From: Mycolicibacterium agri | GTDB lineage: Bacteria > Actinomycetota > Actinomycetes > Mycobacteriales > Mycobacteriaceae | DNA: 39,482 nucleotides | Direction of reading: 5' to 3' | Assembly (NCBI RefSeq): GCF_002553505.1 | Contig: NZ_PDCP01000054.1 | Span: 1-39,482, forward strand | Part shown: positions 1-6,269 of the stretch, piece after piece | How positions within the stretch are numbered: position 1 is the first letter of the stretch | Layout: each line of letters begins with the position of its first letter | Made by a program: the position numbers and the translations under genes | The notes under the pieces: model-generated | What the model was told of the DNA's origin: nothing | Databases searched by the model: none | Seen by the model: the letters and a program-made list of their open reading frames with translations, nothing else

Positions 1-63
1 CAACGACGCCACAGCGCACTCGGCGGCCTCCCACCGATCAGCCGACTGACACCAACGTCATGA
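1..63 (+). CDS. IS481-family transposase, C-terminal 20 residues only
   Basis: Base 1 is a codon start. The frame reads the last 20 residues of the same transposase encoded at 16497-17462 (ending ...SRLTPTS) and stops at TGA 61-63 within the right terminal repeat. The rest lies to the left of the window. With no difference from the second copy over this stretch, recent transposition is likely, but 63 bases is a short sample. Confidence 0.9.
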   Translation, partial: QRRHSALGGLPPISRLTPTS

Positions 64-72
64 CTCGGTACA
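1..72 (+). mobile_element. IS481-family element, right end (cut by window edge)
   Basis: Bases 1-77 are identical to 17400-17476, the right end of the complete IS copy further along, so the window opens inside a second copy in the same orientation. The element ends ...GGTACA at 72 and is followed by CCTAGT (73-78), an NCTAGN hexamer of the kind IS481 duplicates on insertion. The other flank of this copy lies outside the window, so its target duplication cannot be confirmed. Confidence 0.93.
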
Positions 73-73
73 C

Positions 74-1090
74 CTAGTCAGTCATCCCGAGCAGCTTCGC
101 CGCGTTGCCCCCGGCGACCTTGTCGCGGACGGGTCCGGCTTCGATCGCTTCGTGCATCGCTGCCACGGGATCATCGACGCCCATGTCGAATGGGTAGTCG
201 CTGCCGAGCATCACGTGATCCTCACCGAGAATCTCGAGGAGGAATCGCAGTGCCTTCGGACTATGGGTCAACGAGTCCGCGTACACCGAGTCCAGATACG
301 AGTATGGATTCTTCATCGGCGGGTTCCGCGGGGCCAGACGCGCTTCGTACCCGTGCTCCCAGCGACTGATGATGTAGGGGAAGGCGCCTCCCCCGTGGGC
401 GAAGCAGGTGTTCAGCGGACCGACGTCCTCGTAGACTCCGTCAAACATCAAAGACGCCAAGGCGCAGGCACTTTCGATCGGAAGGCCGACGAAGTTGCCC
501 ATGTCATGGCGATTGATCCGCCCTTCTCGCAACCCGAGGGGAGGTGGTGAAGGATGCAAGAAGATGAAAGCGTCCAGTTCGGCGACCGCTTCCCAGAACG
601 GTCGTAGCTCTTTGTCACCGAGATTTCGTCCCCCGACGTGTGTGCCGATCTGCGCACCGGCGAAGCCCAAGTCGACCATCGCCCGCCGTAGCTCCTTGGC
701 GGCCGCCTCCGGGTCTTGGAGCGGGACGTTGGCCAGAGGCCGGAACCGTCGTGCATGCGGCGACATCACTTCGGCCATCGCATCGTTCATCACTTGCGAG
801 ACCTTCAGACCTTCCTCGGCTCCCGCCAGATAATGCATCAACGGCGGCGCCACCGACGGTGCGACCACATCGAGACCGACCCGGTCCATGTGTTCGATGG
901 CGGCTTCCACCTCGCAGAGTCGCGGCGGAAGCTCCTGCGTGAACTCCCGGAATCCGAGATCGACCTTTATTTCGGGTTCGCCTCGGTCGTCGAGTTCATA
1001 TCGGCCTTTCAGCGGCACCTTGCCGTCAGCGACCGCTTTGACGAACGGTTGTGGTACGTGGTGCCAATGCACGTCGATGTTCTGCGTCAT
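74..1090 (-). CDS. ACMSD-type metal-dependent amidohydrolase (copy 1)
   Basis: A 338-residue amidohydrolase-2 family protein, the superfamily of aminocarboxymuconate-semialdehyde decarboxylase and related zinc decarboxylases and hydrolases. The TIM-barrel metal ligands are visible: the HWHH motif (H8, H10), the His in FIFLHP, the His in CFAHGGGAFP and the Asp in GSDYPFDMG. It starts at ATG 1090 with GAAGGAG about ten bases upstream. Its stop codon TAG (76-74) lies in the CTAG target of the left IS copy, so the insertion left the reading frame complete. A clear paralogue lies at 9234-10232. The exact substrate is unknown; decarboxylation or hydrolysis of a carboxylated ring or chain intermediate is the family expectation. 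Confidence 0.88.
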   Translation of the reverse strand: MTQNIDVHWHHVPQPFVKAVADGKVPLKGRYELDDRGEPEIKVDLGFREFTQELPPRLCEVEAAIEHMDRVGLDVVAPSVAPPLMHYLAGAEEGLKVSQVMNDAMAEVMSPHARRFRPLANVPLQDPEAAAKELRRAMVDLGFAGAQIGTHVGGRNLGDKELRPFWEAVAELDAFIFLHPSPPPLGLREGRINRHDMGNFVGLPIESACALASLMFDGVYEDVGPLNTCFAHGGGAFPYIISRWEHGYEARLAPRNPPMKNPYSYLDSVYADSLTHSPKALRFLLEILGEDHVMLGSDYPFDMGVDDPVAAMHEAIEAGPVRDKVAGGNAAKLLGMTD

Positions 1091-1104
1091 CTCACAAGGG
1101 CTCC

Positions 1105-1127
1105 TTCGGGTTCAGCGTCGACCCGAA
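1105..1127. promoter_or_regulatory. inverted repeat in leader of amidohydrolase copy 1
   Basis: Perfect 7-base arms TTCGGGT (1105-1111) and ACCCGAA (1121-1127) with a 9-base spacer lie just upstream of the Shine-Dalgarno sequence of the minus-strand amidohydrolase. It could be an operator or an mRNA hairpin near the ribosome site. Function is inferred only. Confidence 0.35.
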
Positions 1128-1229
1128 GCGCCAGCTGCAAACTCTTCCGGGACGCCGACCGCACCACATGGGGCCGCCCCGAAGGCTCCTCGGCCGCTTC
1201 GTGCATCCTCAGCTTGGTTATCGAGGCGT

Positions 1230-1253
1230 GAACCGTCAAGTGCGCAACGGTTC
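1230..1253. promoter_or_regulatory. inverted repeat in divergent intergenic region
   Basis: Perfect arms GAACCGT (1230-1236) and ACGGTTC (1247-1253) separated by 10 bases lie in the 226-base gap between the divergent amidohydrolase (74-1090) and alpha/beta hydrolase (1317-2069). Arm spacing of about 17 bp centre to centre suits a dimeric regulator. No convincing -35/-10 pair was found in this gap. Confidence 0.35.
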
Positions 1254-1316
1254 GTGATCAAACTTTCCCTCCCGGTTGCGCGCGTCACCCGGGCAACTGG
1301 TGTCAACATTGCTCCC

Positions 1317-2069
1317 GTGGCTGAGCGCGTCAGGTTTCCCAGTACCACGGGCCCGGAGTTGGCGGGTCTGGTCGACTTACCCGAAGGCGAGCCGCGCGGC
1401 TGGGGGGTGTTCGCACACGGGTTCACCCTTGGCAAGGACTGCCCGGCGGCGAACCGCATCTGCAAGCAGCTGGCCGCCGAGGGCATCGGCATGCTGCGCT
1501 TCGACAACCTCGGGCTCGGTGACTCCGAAGGCGACTGGGGCGACGGCTCGTTTTCGCACAAGGTCGCCGACACCGTGCGCGCGGTGGAATTCATGAACGA
1601 CTCCGGGCGAGAAGTGCACTTGCTCGTCGGGCACTCGTTCGGAGGCTCGGCGGTGCTGGCTGCCGCGCACGAAACACCGACGATCGCGGCGGTGGTCAGC
1701 ATCGGCGCACCCTACGACCCCGGCCATGTCGAGCACGCCTATGACGCGCTGGTCGCGCGGATCGAAGAAGACGGCGAGGCGCCGTTTCTGGTCGGCGGCA
1801 AGGCGCTCACCCTCAAGCGACACTTCATCGAGGATGTCCGGAACGCCGACCTGCGCGAGCAGATCCGCACCCTGCGCAGGGCGCTGCTGGTCATGCATTC
1901 GCCCACTGACAACACCGTCGGCATCGAGCACGCCAGCGAGATCTTCCGCGCCGCCCGCCACCCCCGCAGCTTCATCTCGCTCGAGGGCGCCGATCACCTG
2001 CTCACCGGCAAGAACCAGGCCGTGCGCGCCGCTCGAATCATCAGCGCATGGGCCGACCCCTACCTGTGA
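1317..2069 (+). CDS. alpha/beta-hydrolase (serine hydrolase)
   Basis: A 250-residue alpha/beta-hydrolase starting at GTG 1317; the frame stays open upstream but only across the antisense of the amidohydrolase. It shows an HGF oxyanion segment near residue 34, the nucleophile elbow GHSFGG (S107), Asp in SPTDN (D198) and His in GADHLLT (H227), a complete catalytic triad. The compact form without a lid domain is typical of the family that also occurs fused to OsmC domains. Substrate unknown. It is transcribed away from the cluster and may not belong to it. Confidence 0.85.
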   Translation: MAERVRFPSTTGPELAGLVDLPEGEPRGWGVFAHGFTLGKDCPAANRICKQLAAEGIGMLRFDNLGLGDSEGDWGDGSFSHKVADTVRAVEFMNDSGREVHLLVGHSFGGSAVLAAAHETPTIAAVVSIGAPYDPGHVEHAYDALVARIEEDGEAPFLVGGKALTLKRHFIEDVRNADLREQIRTLRRALLVMHSPTDNTVGIEHASEIFRAARHPRSFISLEGADHLLTGKNQAVRAARIISAWADPYL

Positions 2070-2119
2070 ATCCGCGGGGCCGTGTTTGGTGGTGACTTTG
2101 CTGGGTTACCCGAAGGGCC

Positions 2120-2551
2120 ATGAGCGGACGACATCGGTTGCCACATTCGAAGTCGAACCTGCTGATCGGCTCGATCGCCGCCTCGGTGGGCATTTCCAGC
2201 GTGCTCGCGGCCGCCATCACCGAGCTGGTGACCGCGCAGCCCCCGGCGCCCGCTACGCCGCCGCAGGCCGTGGCTGAGCAGCCGCTCTCCGAGCAGGGCA
2301 CGTTGATCGCGGTCACCGCGGACTCGCTGACCACCCGAGCGGCCGACGGTTCGGTGCGCACCTACACGATCACCCCGAACACCACCGCGATCACCGGAGA
2401 CGGCGGCCAGGCCAGCGCGGCGTCCGCTCTGGCGGTCAACGATCAGGTCACCGTCGTCGGCACCAGCCGGGGCCGGGCCGCAGTGGCCACGGCCGTCGCC
2501 GAGAACACCGCGGTCGGTCCGCAGGGTCGACCGATGGACTTCGGTCTGTAA
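2120..2551 (+). CDS. small exported or membrane-anchored protein of unknown function
   Basis: A 143-residue protein with a short basic N-terminus, one hydrophobic segment (about residues 14-38, rich in Ala/Ile/Ser/Val) and a Pro/Ala-rich linker. A beta-rich domain of about 80 residues follows (GTLIAV...TTRAADGSVRTYTI...), resembling DUF5666-like OB domains. The hydrophobic segment suggests a signal anchor or signal peptide; no lipobox Cys is seen. ATG 2120 has only a close-set GAAGGG upstream. It follows the alpha/beta hydrolase by 50 bases and may be co-transcribed. Function unknown. Confidence 0.7.
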   Translation: MSGRHRLPHSKSNLLIGSIAASVGISSVLAAAITELVTAQPPAPATPPQAVAEQPLSEQGTLIAVTADSLTTRAADGSVRTYTITPNTTAITGDGGQASAASALAVNDQVTVVGTSRGRAAVATAVAENTAVGPQGRPMDFGL

Positions 2552-2560
2552 AAACAGCGT

Positions 2561-2575
2561 CCCCGAGACACGGGG
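2561..2575. terminator. small G/C hairpin between convergent stop codons
   Basis: CCCCG-agaca-CGGGG fills the 24-base gap between the stop at 2551 (+) and the stop at 2576 (-). It could be a weak bidirectional terminator. There is no U-tract on the plus side beyond the stop codon, so confidence is low. Confidence 0.35.
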
Positions 2576-3970
2576 TCAGGAGTGGATCCCGTCGTAGAGG
2601 CCGGCACCTGCGGTCCGCTCATATTCACTTCGCATTCGCCGGGACAGCTGGCGCGCACGGTGCACCGGCTCCGGCAGGCGCAACTGCTCGGTGGTGCGCA
2701 CCGCGACATCGCGAGCCAACTCCGGCGTCGTAAGCCAGGCGGCATGGGCCACGATCGGGTTGCTTCGCTCGTGAGTGCGCACCTGGTAACCCACCACTTC
2801 GCCGTCGAGTTCGACCGGGCAGGCGGCGCCGCGTCTCTCAGCGGGTTCGGCGGCCACACCGAGGTCGGTCTTGTCCGTGATACCGATGGTGGCGATGTCC
2901 AGCGCACTGCCCAATTGAATTGCCAGACCCGCGCCACGAACGTGATCGCGCCCAGCTGCGTTCACGATCACCACGTCCGGCCGCATCGGGAGCGCGTGCA
3001 CAACGTCTTCGAGAATCGGGCCGACCGACACCGCGAGATAGCCGGGGTGGTATGGCCGGGTGAGCCGACGGGTGCATGTAGCGGTGGCCAGAAGGGTGTG
3101 GCTCTTCATCACCACCGCGCCGGCCCACGCGATGTTGCGCGGCGCCCCAGCAGTTCTGGTCGTCGGCAGTGAAACGAACACACCACCGATCGCCGGTTCG
3201 GCTTGGCTGGGCCACTGCCACGGTGTCGCTTCCTTGACGCGGCGCGCGAGCTCGCGCTGCAATTCCTCGAGCTCCGATTCCGATGTGGGCCACATGTTGG
3301 TGCGCACAAACTGGTCCCGCGCGTCCACTCCGGTCGGGGCATGCCCAGACCACGGTCGGTTGTCGATCTGAGGCAGCGCGTTTCCGCGTCGACGCGGTAT
3401 CAGATCCTCGTAGCTCGCCAGGATGTCGCGCATTTCGCGCAGCACCATGTCGACGTTACGGAGATCGGCATCGCCGAAGAGGTCGTTTCCCTTCTGCACA
3501 CAAGCCGCCATCGCCCTGTCGACCATCGCAAGGCCCTGCGCGGTCAGCACCACAGGCATGTTGCGTCGATCGGATTGGTCGGCGGTGCGCTCGATAAAGC
3601 CCTTCACTTCCAGCCTGCACAGCCGGTTGGTGACTGCGGCCGGTGACAACAACAGCAGCCGGTGCAGGTCGCGCGGCAACATCCGGAATGGCGGACCGGC
3701 GCCGCGCAGCGCGGCGAGCACCAGGAATTGGCCCCAGTCAAGGCCATACGCCGACGACGCCCGCTCCATGCACTGCTGAAGGACATGCGCCAACCGGGAG
3801 ATGCGCGCGGTCACCGCGATCGGCTGGACCTCGGTGCGCGCCTGTTCGGACCAGGCGCCGAGCACCGCGTCGACCGGATCGATCCCTCGCGGTTCGGCAC
3901 GTACGCCGCGCGGGGGAGTGAGCGGGTAGACGTTGTCAGGTCGCGCGGGTACCCGACCCAGCTGTGTCAT
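2576..3970 (-). CDS. MarR-family regulator fused to a catalytically degenerate endonuclease V domain
   Basis: A 464-residue, two-domain protein. Residues about 55-190 are a MarR winged helix (recognition segment SPAAVTNRLCRLEVKGFIER, wing SDRRNMPVVLT). Residues about 232-445 align along their length with endonuclease V: helix EELQRELARRV, GGVFVSLP, RPYHPGYLAV, RPDVVIVNAAG, IATIGITDK, SNPIVAH, LPEPVHRA. All four E. coli EndoV active-site positions are changed: Asp35 is F265, Glu89 is V316, Asp110 is N337 and His214 is W412, so nuclease activity is not expected. ATG 3970 is chosen because AGGAGG lies just upstream, overlapping the stop of the MaoC gene. Last gene of the CoA-transferase/MaoC operon; probably its ligand-sensing regulator, the EndoV fold perhaps binding nucleic acid or effector (inference). 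Confidence 0.85.
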   Translation of the reverse strand: MTQLGRVPARPDNVYPLTPPRGVRAEPRGIDPVDAVLGAWSEQARTEVQPIAVTARISRLAHVLQQCMERASSAYGLDWGQFLVLAALRGAGPPFRMLPRDLHRLLLLSPAAVTNRLCRLEVKGFIERTADQSDRRNMPVVLTAQGLAMVDRAMAACVQKGNDLFGDADLRNVDMVLREMRDILASYEDLIPRRRGNALPQIDNRPWSGHAPTGVDARDQFVRTNMWPTSESELEELQRELARRVKEATPWQWPSQAEPAIGGVFVSLPTTRTAGAPRNIAWAGAVVMKSHTLLATATCTRRLTRPYHPGYLAVSVGPILEDVVHALPMRPDVVIVNAAGRDHVRGAGLAIQLGSALDIATIGITDKTDLGVAAEPAERRGAACPVELDGEVVGYQVRTHERSNPIVAHAAWLTTPELARDVAVRTTEQLRLPEPVHRARQLSRRMRSEYERTAGAGLYDGIHS

Positions 3971-3978
3971 GCGTCCTC

Positions 3979-4416
3979 CTAGCTGCGCGACGGCAGCACA
4001 ACCACGGCACTTCCGGGCGTGGTGATCTCGCCGCGCGGGTTTTCGATCCAAATCTGCAGCTCAAAGCGGGTTTCACCCGCTTCGACCGTCGAGCCGCGGA
4101 CCACTCCGCGACAACGAAGGTCTTCCCCCGGTACGTCCAACCCCCGGTATGAGCAGCGGAACGACACAACACGGCCGTCGGGTGCGACCCAGTCATGTAG
4201 CAGCTGGCCGAGAAACGCGTACTTCAGTGCCCCGTGCACGACGAGCCCGGGAAGGCCTGCGGCGCGGGCGTATTCCGCGTCGTAGTGGATCTCGTAGAAA
4301 TCCGGCGCGGCACCTGCCCACATCACCAGCTGCCGAGGAGTGCAGTTCTTCACCAGCTCCGGCAGCTCATATCCGGGCGCTATGTCCTCGGCATAGACCT
4401 GCTGGGCTCCTGTCAC
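3979..4416 (-). CDS. MaoC-like hydratase subunit (catalytic hot-dog half)
   Basis: A 145-residue MaoC/hydratase-2 domain. The dyad motif is visible as APDFYEIHYD (Asp then His five residues on), matching the GDxNPxH signature of (R)-specific enoyl-CoA hydratases, followed by LPGLVVHG. The GTG start at 4416 is preceded by GAGGAG eight bases upstream, which overlaps the stop of the preceding gene. Together with 4431-4898 it should form a two-chain hydratase comparable in layout to HadA/HadB-type heterodimers. Expected role: reversible hydration of a 2-enoyl-CoA or similar CoA thioester in the cluster's pathway. Confidence 0.85.
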   Translation of the reverse strand: MTGAQQVYAEDIAPGYELPELVKNCTPRQLVMWAGAAPDFYEIHYDAEYARAAGLPGLVVHGALKYAFLGQLLHDWVAPDGRVVSFRCSYRGLDVPGEDLRCRGVVRGSTVEAGETRFELQIWIENPRGEITTPGSAVVVLPSRS

Positions 4417-4430
4417 ACCCCGTCATCTCC

Positions 4431-4898
4431 TCAGTAGTTGATCACTGTTGCAGTCAACGTCGCGACTAGTTCAGATTGCCTGCTGAACCGCACTTTGCGG
4501 GTGAAAATGAGCATCTGACCGAGAGATCCCTCGCGTTCTTTGACGTCGACGATCACCGGCGAGGCGACCAGCTCGTCATCGGCGAACACCATCGCGCGGT
4601 ACTCGACCTCAGTGCCGCCGTTGACGCTGCGCTGCAAGTCGGGATGCAGGCCGCGGATCGGCGGGCCGGGCTCCGGTTCGCCCGGACGGAACCGCGGGAC
4701 GCCGAGATAGCCGGGCGGCGCAGGCAGCCCCGGATATCCGCGGGCGCGCGCGACGGACTCGTCGTAGAACACCGGGTCGACGTATCCGACGGCGCGTGCC
4801 CACGCCCGGATCCCGGTCCTTTCCACCTCGTACACCACAGCAGGCCACGACCTGCCGACGAGAGCTTTGATCTCGTCGGTGAGCAGTGACATAGTCAC
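4431..4898 (-). CDS. MaoC-like N-terminal (FAS1-type) dehydratase subunit
   Basis: About 155 residues matching the MaoC N-terminal dehydratase fold: YEVERTGIRAWARAVGYVDPVFYDESVARARGYPGLPAPPGYL, then GLHPDLQRSVNGGTEVEY. The catalytic Asp/His pair is absent, as is usual for the partner half, while the GG-E segment is present. Start is GTG 4898, whose GTGA overlaps the stop of the CoA-transferase gene, or ATG 4892 two codons later. The tight overlap and neighbouring catalytic half (3979-4416) indicate a heterodimeric hydratase. Confidence 0.82.
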   Translation of the reverse strand: MTMSLLTDEIKALVGRSWPAVVYEVERTGIRAWARAVGYVDPVFYDESVARARGYPGLPAPPGYLGVPRFRPGEPEPGPPIRGLHPDLQRSVNGGTEVEYRAMVFADDELVASPVIVDVKEREGSLGQMLIFTRKVRFSRQSELVATLTATVINY

Positions 4899-6076
4899 CC
4901 GAACGCACCCGCCGCAGTCAGTGCGTCGATCTTTTCGCGCGGATAGCCGAGCAGGCCGGTCAGTACGTCCTCTGTGTCGCCGCCCAAGCTCGGCGGCGCG
5001 GCCGCTTCGGTTTCCTCACCGCCGATAACTTTGATCGCGTTACCGACCACACGCACCTCTCGGCCGGCCTTTGCGAACGTCTTGACCATCCGCCGAACCT
5101 CAATGTGCTTGTCCGAGAACACCTCTGGCATCCGATTCACGGGGGCGGCAGGGACGCCACCGTCCTGAAGCAGCTCTAACCACTGCTCGGAGGGCCGTGA
5201 CTCGAAGATGGCTTCCAGCATCGGCACCAACACATCGCGGTTCGCCTGCCGCGATTTGGCGTCGGCGAATTCGGGCCTGGTGGTGAGCTCATCGACCTTG
5301 AGCACCGCGCACAGCTTCTGCCAGAAATGTTCCTCACGGGGGGCGACCACAATGTAATGGCCGTCGCTGCAACGAAACGCCTGCCACGGCGTGATGAACG
5401 GGTGTGCCGAACCCTGTGGTCTTTGGTCGATGCCGGTGTTGAGGTACAAGGTGCCGACATGGGCCAGCATCTCGACCATGACGTCGAACATTGCGATGTC
5501 GATGTGGGCGCCTTTCCCGGTCTCCCGCCGAGACTCCACCGCGGCCAGCAAGGCGACCGCTGAGAACACGCCCGCGAGCAGATCGGCGATCGGAATGCCC
5601 ATGATCACAGGCGGCCGGTTCGGCTCACCCATGATCGACATGTGGCCCGTCATCGCCTGCAGGATCAGGTCATACGCCGGCAGAACGCGGTAGGGACTGT
5701 CCGTGCCGAAGCCCGACACCGACACTAGGACAATGCCCGGATTGACCGCACGCAGCCTGTCGTAATCGATGCCGAGACGCTCGAGCACGTCCGGCCGGAA
5801 GTTTTCCACTACCGCGTCCGCCGTGCACACCAGGTCGAGCAGAACCGCTCGTCCCTCATCGGTGCGCAGGTCCAGCGCAACACTTTTCTTGTTTCGGTTA
5901 TTCGTCAGATGGATCGCGCTCTCCTCGCCGATCCCGTAGATGCCGGACCGCCTGCCCGCGTCCCCAGCCGGAGGTTCGACCTTGATCACTTCGGCACCCA
6001 GATCGGCGAGGATCATGTCGCCGAAGGTCCCAGCTATGACCTGACCCAACTCGATCACGCGCAAGTGCGTTAGCAC
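4895..6076 (-). CDS. class III CoA-transferase (CaiB/BaiF family)
   Basis: A 393-residue protein, the usual family length. It begins with LRVIELGQVIAGTFGDMILADLGAEVIKVEPP and carries VENFRPDVLERLGIDYDRL, typical of formyl-CoA/carnitine CoA-transferases. The likely nucleophilic Asp is D198 in IDIAMFD. It moves CoA between carboxylic acids in the cytoplasm and probably activates the pathway's substrate or an intermediate. GTG 6076 has GGGAGAG upstream. First gene of the minus operon leading to the MaoC pair and the MarR/EndoV regulator; divergent from the HMGL operon. Confidence 0.92.
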   Translation of the reverse strand: MLTHLRVIELGQVIAGTFGDMILADLGAEVIKVEPPAGDAGRRSGIYGIGEESAIHLTNNRNKKSVALDLRTDEGRAVLLDLVCTADAVVENFRPDVLERLGIDYDRLRAVNPGIVLVSVSGFGTDSPYRVLPAYDLILQAMTGHMSIMGEPNRPPVIMGIPIADLLAGVFSAVALLAAVESRRETGKGAHIDIAMFDVMVEMLAHVGTLYLNTGIDQRPQGSAHPFITPWQAFRCSDGHYIVVAPREEHFWQKLCAVLKVDELTTRPEFADAKSRQANRDVLVPMLEAIFESRPSEQWLELLQDGGVPAAPVNRMPEVFSDKHIEVRRMVKTFAKAGREVRVVGNAIKVIGGEETEAAAPPSLGGDTEDVLTGLLGYPREKIDALTAAGAFG

Positions 6077-6108
6077 GAGACTCTCCCGCCAAGCCGCGTC
6101 ATGGCCAC

Positions 6109-6141
6109 ATGTTGCTCCGAAGTGTTCTCGGCGAGCAACAT
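6109..6141. promoter_or_regulatory. perfect 9-base inverted repeat in divergent promoter region
   Basis: Arms ATGTTGCTC (6109-6117) and GAGCAACAT (6133-6141) with a 15-base spacer lie 33-65 bases upstream of the CoA-transferase start. It may be an operator for the minus operon or a leader hairpin. The palindrome at 6155-6166 is separate from it. Confidence 0.45.
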
Positions 6142-6154
6142 CCGCATCCGATGT

Positions 6155-6166
6155 TTCGACGTCGAA
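6155..6166 (+). promoter_or_regulatory. 12-bp palindrome TTCGACGTCGAA, candidate regulator site
   Basis: A perfect palindrome ending exactly 16 bases upstream of the -35 element at 6183. A one-base variant (TTCGATGTCGAA in promoter orientation) has the same 16-base spacing upstream of the ABC importer promoter at 20314-20342. A site centred near -58 fits an activator; which regulator binds is unknown. Confidence 0.55.
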
Positions 6167-6182
6167 TCAAAATGGCTGAACG

Positions 6183-6211
6183 TTGAGCGTCTCGATCACT
6201 GGTCATAGCAT
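6183..6211 (+). promoter_or_regulatory. predicted promoter of the HMGL-SDR-crotonase operon
   Basis: TTGAGC (6183-6188), 17-base spacer, TAGCAT (6206-6211), matching the mycobacterial TANNNT -10 pattern. Transcription would begin near 6218, leaving a leader of about 50 bases before ATG 6270. This also argues against the alternative upstream ATG at 6182-6184 region, which overlaps the -35. Confidence 0.5.
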
Positions 6212-6269
6212 CCGGTTGCGTCAAGCAAGCCTGCTGGCGTGTGAATTCTCTTCTCCGGGAGGATTTTTG

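Noticed and set aside
2576..3970. Active endonuclease V repair enzyme
   Set aside because: All four catalytic positions are replaced by Phe, Val, Asn and Trp.
6183..6269. Longer N-terminus of the HMGL-like protein from the upstream ATG
   Set aside because: That start overlaps the predicted -35 and lacks a ribosome site, while ATG 6270 has GGGAGGA.
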